A DNA stretch of 64,000 nucleotides from Thiodubiliella sp900128405. Its GTDB lineage: Bacteria > Pseudomonadota > Gammaproteobacteria > PS1 > Pseudothioglobaceae. Made by a program: the position numbers and the translations under genes. Shown piece by piece: positions 8,921 through 15,049 of this stretch. The number at the start of each line of letters is the position of its first letter. Within the stretch, counting starts at the first letter, position 1. Below the pieces are notes generated by a model. The model was not told the DNA's origin, did no database searches, and was given only the letters and a program-made list of their open reading frames with translations. The stretch spans positions 372,001 through 436,000 of the forward strand of contig OY821614.1 of the NCBI GenBank assembly GCA_963682085.1, written 5' to 3'.

Positions 8921-10397
8921 TTTGGTTAATTCAACACGCGTTTATAATGTTGTCAGCCCAACGCCATTGGGTTTGGCATATCAGTTAAGTGAACGCAGTA
9001 AAAATAATGTCCACTTAAAGCGTGAAGATAAGTTGACAGTTCATTCTTTTAAGTTAAGAGGCGCTTATCAAAAAATATCCAGTTTATCACCTGAACAAGC
9101 AGCCAAAGGTGTGATTGCCTCAAGTGCAGGTAATCACGCACAAGGCGTGGCAATGTCTGCCACTAAACTTGGTATTAAATCCGTTATTGTCATGCCACTT
9201 TCTACACCTAAAATTAAAGTTAATGCTGTTAAGCAATTAGGCGGCAAGGTAATTTTGTATGGTGATATGTATGATGATGCATATCAGCATGCCAAGCAAT
9301 TGGAACAAGAACAAGATTTGGTGTTTATCCACCCGTATGATGATATTGAAGTGATGGCAGGTCAGGCAACTATTGCCAAAGAACTGTTAGAGCAATTGCC
9401 AAATATGGACAAAGTATTTATCCCTGTGGGCGGCGGCGGTTTAATTGCGGGTATGGCGACTTACCTAAAACATTATGCGCCTAATATTAAAGTGATTGGT
9501 GTTGAACCAAACGACTCGCCAACTCTTTATCAAGCACTCAAAACTGGAGAACGCATCATATTACCTGAAGTCGGGCGTTTTGCTGATGGTGTGGCTATTA
9601 AGCAAATTGGTGAAAAAACCTATCCAATTGCCAAAAAAGTGGTGGATGAAGTTATATTGGTAAGTAACGATGAAATCTGTGCAGCGATTAAAGATATTTA
9701 CGAGGATGTGCGTTCTATTGCAGAGCCGTCTGGTGCCTTGGCTACAGCAGGACTTAAAAAGTATGTTGAGCAAAATAACATTGAAAATGAAGAGTTAGTC
9801 GCCATTGTTTCAGGGGCAAATGTGAATTTTGACCGTTTACGCTATATTGCTGAGCGTGCTGATTTAGGAGAACACAGTGAAGCTATTATTGCCGCCACTA
9901 TTCCCGAACAACCCGGTAGTTTTTTAAAATTTTGTCAATTACTTGACCAGCACGCAATTACCGAATTTAATTATCGCTATACACCCTCTGATCAAGCGCG
10001 TATTTTTGTGGGTGTGGCACTCAGCAAAGGGCTAAGTGAAAAAGAAGCCTTATTAAGTAAACTTGCCAAATCGTTTGATGTATTAGATATGAGTAATAAC
10101 TCAATTGCAAAAACACATATGCGCTATATGGTGGGTGGTCGTGCAGAAGTTAGTAATGAAGTTTTGTATCGTTTTGAATTTCCTGAGTGCCCCGGTGCCT
10201 TGTTGAGTTTTTTAAAAAAAATTGGCAGCAAATGGAATATCTCTTTATTTCATTATCGTAATCATGGTGCTGATTTTGGTCGTGTGTTAATTGGATTGCA
10301 AGTAGATGATATTGTAGTTATAGAGCGTAGTTTTAACGAACTCGGCTATTTTTATCAAAATGAAACCAACAATAAAGCCTATCAATATTTCCTTTAG
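8904..10397 (+). CDS. ilvA: Threonine deaminase (threonine ammonia-lyase), biosynthetic
   Basis: IlvA converts threonine to 2-oxobutanoate and ammonia with PLP, the first step of isoleucine synthesis. In the 497-residue protein the PLP lysine is in HSFKLRGAYQ, the phosphate loop is GGGGLIAG, and the SAGNHAQGVA motif is intact. The C-terminal ~170 residues hold two ACT-like regulatory domains (EQPGSFLKF and ECPGALLSF), the long biosynthetic form inhibited by isoleucine, unlike the short catabolic enzyme. An AAAGGAG ribosome-binding site lies within the 3' end of the preceding phosphatase gene. It overlaps rimI by 38 nt. Confidence 0.96.
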   Translation: MENIIDLVNSTRVYNVVSPTPLGLAYQLSERSKNNVHLKREDKLTVHSFKLRGAYQKISSLSPEQAAKGVIASSAGNHAQGVAMSATKLGIKSVIVMPLSTPKIKVNAVKQLGGKVILYGDMYDDAYQHAKQLEQEQDLVFIHPYDDIEVMAGQATIAKELLEQLPNMDKVFIPVGGGGLIAGMATYLKHYAPNIKVIGVEPNDSPTLYQALKTGERIILPEVGRFADGVAIKQIGEKTYPIAKKVVDEVILVSNDEICAAIKDIYEDVRSIAEPSGALATAGLKKYVEQNNIENEELVAIVSGANVNFDRLRYIAERADLGEHSEAIIAATIPEQPGSFLKFCQLLDQHAITEFNYRYTPSDQARIFVGVALSKGLSEKEALLSKLAKSFDVLDMSNNSIAKTHMRYMVGGRAEVSNEVLYRFEFPECPGALLSFLKKIGSKWNISLFHYRNHGADFGRVLIGLQVDDIVVIERSFNELGYFYQNETNNKAYQYFL

Positions 10398-10815
10398 GGT
10401 ATTTAGCCCACAAGATGTAGATGCTGTTTTAGTGATAGAACAATTGGCTTATAAAACGCCTTGGCGTAGAGTGCAATTTATCCAGAGTTTGAGTAATCCG
10501 AATATTTTGGCGTATTTAATCCTGAAAGACAATCGAATAGTGGGTTATAGCATCGCCTTGCATACATTGGATTTTACTGATTTGCTTAATATTTGTATTC
10601 ACCCTCAATATCAACACCAAGGTTTGGGTGCTCAATTATTTAATCACTTGTTAAATGTATCGAATATTAAAGAGGTATTTATAGAAGTGCGTGTGACTAA
10701 TTATAATGCCTTGTTGTTTTATAAAAAGTTGGGGTTTACGGTAATTAACATTCGTAAAAAATATTATTCAGATGGTGAAGATGCTAAAATGTTGCACTTT
10801 TCAATAAGTAGTTAA
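10360..10815 (+). CDS. rimI: Ribosomal protein S18 alanine N-acetyltransferase, RimI-like
   Basis: A 151-residue GNAT acetyltransferase. The acetyl-CoA loop HPQYQHQGLGAQLF, the EVRVTNYNALLFYKKLGF segment and the following RKKYY plus EDAKML are the order seen in RimI, which acetylates the N-terminal alanine of ribosomal protein S18. The start overlaps the end of ilvA by 38 nt, so translation may be coupled. A shorter start is possible but would remove part of the first beta strand. icd follows after 6 nt. Confidence 0.85.
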   Translation: MKPTIKPINISFRVFSPQDVDAVLVIEQLAYKTPWRRVQFIQSLSNPNILAYLILKDNRIVGYSIALHTLDFTDLLNICIHPQYQHQGLGAQLFNHLLNVSNIKEVFIEVRVTNYNALLFYKKLGFTVINIRKKYYSDGEDAKMLHFSISS

Positions 10816-10821
10816 TCAAAA

Positions 10822-12072
10822 ATGATTCAAAAGCGTATCCATATGCCAGTTAATGGCGAAAAAATTACCTTTAAAAATGGTGTTATTCAAGTGCCAAACC
10901 AGCCAATTGTTACTTATATTGAGGGTGATGGCATTGGCAGTGATGTTTCGCCAGTGATGAAAAAAGTTATTGATGCAGTTGTGAATAAAGCTTATAACGG
11001 GGAAAAAGAAATTCAATGGATGGATATTTATGCTGGCGAAAAAGCCAATGGTATTTATGGTGAATATTTACCACAAGAAACGCTTGACGCTATTGAGGAA
11101 TTTACCGTATCCATCAAAGGCCCACTCACCACGCCAGTAGGTGGCGGTATGCGTTCACTTAATGTTGCCATCCGTCAAGAATTAGATTTATTCATTTGTC
11201 AGCGACCAGTGCAATATTTTGTTGGCACACCTTCACCTGTTAAAGCACCTGAAAAAGTTGATATGGTTATTTTCAGAGAAAATTCTGAGGATATTTATGC
11301 AGGGATTGAATATCAAGCAGGTAGCACCAAGGTTCAAAAAGTTATTGACTTCTTACAAAATGAGATGGGTGTTACTAAGATTCGTTTTCCTCAGACTTCT
11401 GGTATTGGCATCAAGCCCGTCTCCCAAGAAGGCACAGTGCGCTTAGTTCGTGCTGCTATTCAGTATGCTATTGATAATGATAAAGATTCTGTTACTCTGG
11501 TGCATAAAGGTAATATTATGAAGTTCACTGAAGGTGGATTTAGAGATTGGGGTTATCAACTTGCACAAGATGAATTTGGTGCTGAAACTATTGATAACGG
11601 CCCTTGGTGTCAATTTACCAATCCCAATACAGGCACCATTATCACGATTAAAGATGTGATTGCTGATGCTTTTTTACAGCAAATATTATTACGCCCAGAG
11701 GAGTATTCAGTCATTGCCACACTTAATCTAAATGGCGATTATATTTCAGATGCCTTGGCAGCACAAGTGGGCGGTATTGGTATTGCACCGGGTGCTAATT
11801 TGTCTGATACCACAGCAGTATTTGAAGCCACGCACGGCACGGCACCAAAATATGCAGGACAAGATAAAGTCAATCCCGGTTCCATTATTCTTTCAGCAGA
11901 AATGATGCTTCGTTATATGGGTTGGACTAAGGCAGCAGATATGGTGCTAATGGCAATGTCAAATGTTATTCAAAACAAAACCGTAACTTATGATTTAGAA
12001 AGATTGATGGAAGGCGCAACTTTGTTGTCTTGCTCTGAGTTCGGCGATGCGATGATTGACTCTCTGTCATAA
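10822..12072 (+). CDS. icd: Isocitrate dehydrogenase (NADP-dependent)
   Basis: Icd oxidatively decarboxylates isocitrate to 2-oxoglutarate in the TCA cycle. At 416 residues it has the same length as E. coli Icd and follows it almost throughout: IEGDGIGSDV, KGPLTTPVGGG, the substrate- and phosphorylation-site serine in MRSLNVAIRQEL, FRENSEDIYAGIE, KGNIMKFTEG, and the cofactor region THGTAPKYAGQDKVNPGS with the Lys-Tyr pair typical of NADP preference, plus VTYDLERLM. The active-site serine suggests control by IcdK-type kinase/phosphatase is possible, but no aceK is in view. An intrinsic terminator follows. Confidence 0.97.
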   Translation: MIQKRIHMPVNGEKITFKNGVIQVPNQPIVTYIEGDGIGSDVSPVMKKVIDAVVNKAYNGEKEIQWMDIYAGEKANGIYGEYLPQETLDAIEEFTVSIKGPLTTPVGGGMRSLNVAIRQELDLFICQRPVQYFVGTPSPVKAPEKVDMVIFRENSEDIYAGIEYQAGSTKVQKVIDFLQNEMGVTKIRFPQTSGIGIKPVSQEGTVRLVRAAIQYAIDNDKDSVTLVHKGNIMKFTEGGFRDWGYQLAQDEFGAETIDNGPWCQFTNPNTGTIITIKDVIADAFLQQILLRPEEYSVIATLNLNGDYISDALAAQVGGIGIAPGANLSDTTAVFEATHGTAPKYAGQDKVNPGSIILSAEMMLRYMGWTKAADMVLMAMSNVIQNKTVTYDLERLMEGATLLSCSEFGDAMIDSLS

Positions 12073-12093
12073 CTGAAAAAATAATCATTAGCA

Positions 12094-12129
12094 AAAAAAT
12101 CCATCTCCTTGTAGATGGATTTTTTTTAT
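12094..12129 (+). terminator. Intrinsic terminator of icd
   Basis: ATCCATCT and AGATGGAT pair across a short loop and are followed by a run of eight or more T residues, about 25 nt after the icd stop. It ends the cbbY-ilvA-rimI-icd transcription unit. Confidence 0.85.
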
Positions 12130-12192
12130 TTGTAAAGAAAACTTTGTAACACTGTTTTCAAAAATAAAATAAATAATGCTTAATCATAAAAA

Positions 12193-12250
12193 CATCTGTC
12201 AAATTGGTAAAAACTGAATTCTGATAATCACTTATATTTATACAAAGTCT
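12193..12250. mobile_element. MITE-like fragment (one terminal half)
   Basis: The stretch ends in TGATAATCACTTATATTTATACAAAGTCT, which read on the reverse strand matches the terminus AGACTTTGTATAAATA plus the ATTATC block of the complete element at 37557-37716. The other half is missing. It sits 80 bp upstream of the sulfur-globule-like promoter. Confidence 0.55.
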
Positions 12251-12329
12251 AATAATTATTTTTTAATAGGGCTTTAACTTAGAGGTAGAAGGGTTTCTTG
12301 GGCTTTATGCAATATATATAAGAATATAA

Positions 12330-12357
12330 TTGACTTCTAATATAGTTTGAGTATAAT
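12330..12357 (+). promoter_or_regulatory. Sigma70-like promoter of the first sulfur-globule-like gene
   Basis: A -35 box TTGACT (12330-12335) and a perfect -10 box TATAAT (12352-12357) are separated by 16 nt. This predicts an mRNA leader of about 70 nt before the ATG at 12436. It is the best promoter match in the window and suggests strong expression. Confidence 0.75.
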
Positions 12358-12435
12358 GTGTGCTTATCAAGATAAAACAAGAACTTGATAGAAAACACAA
12401 CAATAATGATGTGTTAAAAAAAATTAGGAAATATT

Positions 12436-12933
12436 ATGAAAAAAATTATCGCAATCGCTACTATCGTGGTAGCTACATCAGCCTCAGCAGGATTTTTTAA
12501 CAATGGCAATAATGGTTACAACGGTTCTAATAACTGGGGTCCTTTTGATGGCGGTTCTAACTGGGGTCCGATGAATGGCGGTTCTAACTGGGGTCCTATG
12601 AATGGTGGCAACAATTGGGGTCCTTTTAACGGTGGTTCTAACGCTGGCCCTTTTAACGGTTCTAATAACTGGGGTCCTTTTAAAGGTGGCAATAATTGGT
12701 TGAACGATACAGACTTTGGTCTTAATTTCAATACCAAGAACAAAAACAATGCTAAAGCTTCTGGTTCCGCTGACGCTAAAGGCACAGGTGTTGCAAATGC
12801 TACTGCTAAAGGTCAAGCTGATGCATATGCCAAAGGTCAAGCCGATGCTTTTGCTAAAGCACAAGCAGACGCTTATGCTAAAGGTTATGCAGATGCAACA
12901 GCTAAAGCACAAACTTTAAATGCAACTAAATAA
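12436..12933 (+). CDS. Secreted Asn/Gly/Trp-repeat protein, sulfur-globule-protein-like (copy 1)
   Basis: A 165-residue protein with a clear signal peptide (MKKIIAIATIVVATSASA, cleavage before GFF). Residues ~20-95 are tandem repeats of the type NNWGPFNGGS, rich in Asn, Gly, Trp and Pro. A short NDTDFGLNFNTKNKN segment follows, then an Ala/Lys-rich tail with repeats of the AKGQADAY type (residues ~110-158). There are no cysteines. Composition, regular repeats and export signal resemble the structural proteins coating periplasmic sulfur globules in sulfur oxidisers; the function is inferred, and a cell-surface matrix role is an alternative. A close paralogue lies 178 bp downstream. Each copy has its own promoter and terminator. 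Confidence 0.6.
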   Translation: MKKIIAIATIVVATSASAGFFNNGNNGYNGSNNWGPFDGGSNWGPMNGGSNWGPMNGGNNWGPFNGGSNAGPFNGSNNWGPFKGGNNWLNDTDFGLNFNTKNKNNAKASGSADAKGTGVANATAKGQADAYAKGQADAFAKAQADAYAKGYADATAKAQTLNATK

Positions 12934-12973
12934 TTAACCAGTATTACTGGTTGCTGATTAATTTCAGCACAAT

Positions 12974-13002
12974 AAAAAAACCACCTCATAGGTGGTTTTT
13001 TT
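12974..13002 (+). terminator. Intrinsic terminator of copy 1, with a CRISPR-repeat-like hairpin
   Basis: CCACC and GGTGG pair across the loop TCATA, preceded by A-residues and followed by seven T residues. The hairpin differs from that of the CRISPR repeat at 20.8-23.3 kb (loop ACATA) in a single loop base. Confidence 0.85.
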
Positions 13003-13023
13003 ATGTCTAATATATTTATCCAT

Positions 13024-13052
13024 TTGACTTTTAACCATTTCTTGATTAAAAT
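13024..13052 (+). promoter_or_regulatory. Sigma70-like promoter of the second sulfur-globule-like gene
   Basis: TTGACT (13024-13029) and TAAAAT (13047-13052) are separated by 17 nt, upstream of the ATG at 13112. The arrangement parallels the promoter of copy 1. Confidence 0.55.
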
Positions 13053-13062
13053 TAATCTCGTA

Positions 13063-13086
13063 GATATTGATATTTTTGTCAATATC
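13063..13086 (+). promoter_or_regulatory. Hairpin in the 5' leader of copy 2
   Basis: A perfect 8-bp inverted repeat, GATATTGA and TCAATATC with an 8-nt loop, lies in the predicted mRNA leader just upstream of the GGAGAG ribosome-binding site. It could stabilise the transcript or tune translation. Copy 1 has no obvious counterpart. Confidence 0.5.
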
Positions 13087-13111
13087 TTAATTATAACACG
13101 GAGAGTATAAA

Positions 13112-13636
13112 ATGAAAACATTAGTGAAAGCAATTGCAATCGCAACTACAATCGCAGCAACATCAGCATCAGCTGGTTTTTTTGGCAATAGTAATGGCAA
13201 TGATAACTGGGGCCCTATGAATGGTGGCAACAATTGGGGTCCTATGAGTGGTGGCAACAATTGGGGTCCCTTTAATGGCGGTTCTAACGCTGGCCCATTC
13301 AGTGGTGGCAACAATTGGGGTCCCTTTAACGGTGGTTCTAATGCTGGCCCCTTTAACGGTGGATCAAACTGGGGTCCGTTTAACGGCGCTAACAATTGGA
13401 TGAATGACACAGATTTTGGTCTTAAATTCGACACCAAAAATAAAAACGATGCTAGAGGTTCTGGCTCTGCTGACGGTAAAGGCTCTGGCTCTTATGACGC
13501 TTTTGCCAAAGGTCAAGCTGATGGCTTCGCCAAAGGTCAAGCAGACGCTTACGCCAAAGGTCAAGCAGATGCTTACGCCAAAGGCTATGCAGATGCAATG
13601 GCCAAAGGTAATGTTAACAACAATAACAATCGTTAA
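13112..13636 (+). CDS. Secreted Asn/Gly/Trp-repeat protein, sulfur-globule-protein-like (copy 2)
   Basis: A 174-residue paralogue of the preceding gene with the same plan: signal peptide ending TSASA before GFF, then about eight units alternating NNWGPFNGG with SNAGPFNGG (residues ~25-100), the NDTDFGLKFDTKNKND spacer, and an Ala/Gly/Lys-rich tail of AKGQADAY repeats ending in NVNNNNNR. A GGAGAG ribosome-binding site precedes the ATG. Repeat number and tail differ between the copies, as expected of repeat proteins that expand and contract by recombination. The proposed sulfur-globule or surface-matrix role rests on composition only. Confidence 0.6.
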   Translation: MKTLVKAIAIATTIAATSASAGFFGNSNGNDNWGPMNGGNNWGPMSGGNNWGPFNGGSNAGPFSGGNNWGPFNGGSNAGPFNGGSNWGPFNGANNWMNDTDFGLKFDTKNKNDARGSGSADGKGSGSYDAFAKGQADGFAKGQADAYAKGQADAYAKGYADAMAKGNVNNNNNR

Positions 13637-13654
13637 ACATTACTAAAAAATAAT

Positions 13655-13686
13655 AAAAAAGGACGCTTTTTGCGTCCTTTTTTATT
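13655..13686 (+). terminator. Intrinsic terminator of copy 2
   Basis: GGACGC and GCGTCC pair across a 5-nt loop, preceded by A-residues and followed by a T-run, about 20 nt after the stop codon. Confidence 0.88.
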
Positions 13687-13751
13687 ATTTTTTAATTTAG
13701 TGAAAATAATTGATTACAAGGGTCAGTTGTCGCTATAATATCTCACTTAAT

Positions 13752-13827
13752 TCCTCGATAGCTCAGTTGGTAGAGCAATGGACTGTTAATCCATTTGTCG
13801 CTGGTTCGAGCCCAGCTCGAGGAGCCA
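13752..13827 (+). tRNA. tRNA-Asn (GTT anticodon)
   Basis: A complete 76-nt cloverleaf. The acceptor arms TCCTCGA and TCGAGGA pair perfectly, the D-loop AGCTCAGTTGGTAGAGC is canonical, the anticodon loop reads CTGTTAAT (anticodon GTT, Asn), the T-loop is GGTTCGAGCCC, and the discriminator G is followed by an encoded CCA. It lies immediately upstream of the accessory CRISPR region; tRNA 3' ends are common integration sites. Confidence 0.97.
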
Positions 13828-13915
13828 TATTCATAAACTATAGTTAAAAAAAGTCTTTAATTATAGTTTTACACCCTTGCTTTGTTATATAAATTTTTAT
13901 TAATTTAAGGATTTT

Positions 13916-14104
13916 ATGACGAAAATGAGCGAAAAATCAATATTTAAAGACCACTGTAACAACCTTATAGGTCTTTATCCGTCTATTGAAATAGTTGCCA
14001 CTAAAGCAAAGTTACTCTTATCCGTAATTAGTTGCCCTTGCTATTCTGCATACGCTAATTCAAAAGGAAAAAGCACTAGCAACCTTACTAATGCTAAAGT
14101 TTAA
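13916..14104 (+). CDS. Hypothetical small protein
   Basis: A 62-residue ORF with TAAGGA seven nucleotides before the ATG. It has a hydrophobic middle (LLLSVISCPCYSAYA) and a polar C terminus rich in Ser, Asn and Lys. I do not recognise a family, and the surroundings look degenerate, so it may be a remnant or spurious. Confidence 0.25.
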   Translation: MTKMSEKSIFKDHCNNLIGLYPSIEIVATKAKLLLSVISCPCYSAYANSKGKSTSNLTNAKV

Positions 14105-14406
14105 GAAGAAACAGTATGCAAAATAACGCACTAATCTTGGATAAATGAGAAAGAGTAATTGAAGCACTTGCTCGTGGCAACAATATTATCAATATTATGA
14201 TGCTATATGTCAAAATATATAGGTGAAGGCAAAAAAAATACTGTTTGACCTACCTTGAAACATAAAAAATAAAATTTCCAAAGTTGAATTTATTAATAGA
14301 AATTATCTTTCAACGGGTGTTAATTTATCTAAAAAAATCAAAAAAAATACTTATTTTATAGTGTGATGGATAACGAAAGCATCTGCCAAATTAGAAACAA
14401 AAAAAA

Positions 14407-14456
14407 CGCCTATCAAACTGATAAGCGTCGGCCAAGCGCATTTAAGTTTGCTTGGG
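14407..14456 (+). other. Two adjacent hairpins upstream of the cas locus
   Basis: The first hairpin pairs CGC-TATCA with TGATA-GCG (one bulged base on each arm) around an AAC loop. The second pairs CCAAGC with GCTTGG around about 12 nt. They end just before the first ORF of the cas locus. They could be a structured leader, a transposon subterminal structure or a weak terminator; I cannot assign them. Confidence 0.4.
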
Positions 14457-14490
14457 GTAGGTGCTGAAAATTATACTACACTTTTATGAA

Positions 14491-15036
14491 ATGACAAGTA
14501 AAAAACAAAAAATTATTATTTACATTGACGGGTTTAATTTACATTTTGGTATCAATACTTTAAATCAATTTTACAAATGGCTAGACTTGGAAGCACTAGC
14601 AAAGAGTTTTGTTAAATCGGATAATGCAATAATAAGCGTAAAGTATTTCACTTCAAAATTAAACGGCAATGATAAAAGCACATATAGGCAAAAAATTTAT
14701 TTAGACGCACTCTCTAAGTGTTGTAATATTAAAAGTATCATGGGCAACTTTACCAAAGCCAGAAAATGCAAACATTGCAATGTAAAAAATAACGAAGAAA
14801 AACAAACAGATGTTAATATTGCCAAAAGTAGTGATAAACTCAAACAAAGAATTAATGACAATTTTCAAGCATTCTCGTTAAACAATAAGGAGATAAAGGA
14901 GCAAGCAGAAAAAGCACTTAAAAATGGCGATGAATTTATTGGAATTTTAGAAAATATTTGGGATTTAACTGCCTTTGGATATGGCAGCATCAAGTTTCAA
15001 AAGAACAAGACGAGTATTAGATGCCTTCGCCAATAG
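14491..15036 (+). CDS. Chimeric/truncated NYN-domain (DUF88-like) protein at the head of the cas locus
   Basis: The first ~110 residues start as a NYN (LabA/DUF88-type) nuclease domain, with IYIDGFNLHFG and later EKQTDVNIA carrying conserved Asp/Asn residues, plus a CKHC pair. The third acidic motif (usually SGDSD) is missing; after TDVNIA the sequence changes to a helical Lys/Glu/Asn-rich segment ending AFGYGSIKF that I do not recognise. The last codons run over the remnant of the Cas2 part of cas2-3 in another frame and overlap the Cas3 start by 16 nt. This looks like a deletion junction that joined a NYN gene to the Cas operon, probably at the expense of cas1. A longer GTG start at 14461 exists, but homology begins at 14491. 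Confidence 0.6.
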   Translation: MTSKKQKIIIYIDGFNLHFGINTLNQFYKWLDLEALAKSFVKSDNAIISVKYFTSKLNGNDKSTYRQKIYLDALSKCCNIKSIMGNFTKARKCKHCNVKNNEEKQTDVNIAKSSDKLKQRINDNFQAFSLNNKEIKEQAEKALKNGDEFIGILENIWDLTAFGYGSIKFQKNKTSIRCLRQ

Positions 15037-15049
15037 AATTGGCAACAAA
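14981..15049 (+). pseudogene. Out-of-frame remnant of the Cas2 domain of a Cas2-3 fusion
   Basis: Read in this frame, the bases encode SSFKRTRRVLDAFANRIGNK, matching the conserved N-terminal stretch of type I-F Cas2-3 (a TRR-LDxFAxR-G pattern followed by TWQTPIT). The continuation TWQTPIT lies in the Cas3 frame, displaced by one extra base at 15050. Upstream, the frame meets TAA at 14966-14968, so the first beta strand with the usual start is gone. The Cas2 part is therefore both truncated and frameshifted. Confidence 0.8.

Larger units (their letters stand above)
12073..12435. other. Intergenic region between icd and the first sulfur-globule-like gene
   Basis: The 363-bp gap contains the icd terminator, a partial MITE-like fragment (12193-12250) and the promoter and leader of the next gene. 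No open reading frame with coding character is visible. Confidence 0.7.
13828..14460. other. Degenerate region between tRNA-Asn and the CRISPR-Cas locus
   Basis: This 630-bp stretch holds no recognisable intact gene. A 62-codon ORF (13916-14104) with a plausible AAGGA ribosome-binding site has no family I can name. From 14116 an interrupted frame (MQNNALILDK, stop, then ERVIEALARGNNI) looks like a decayed helix-turn-helix-type gene. Two adjacent hairpins occupy 14407-14456. The region probably represents decayed accessory DNA at the edge of the CRISPR island. Confidence 0.5.

Noticed and set aside
12484..13437. Antisense frames across the two sulfur-globule-like genes
   Set aside because: The repeats are open in several frames because of biased composition; only the forward frames have signal peptides and ribosome-binding sites.
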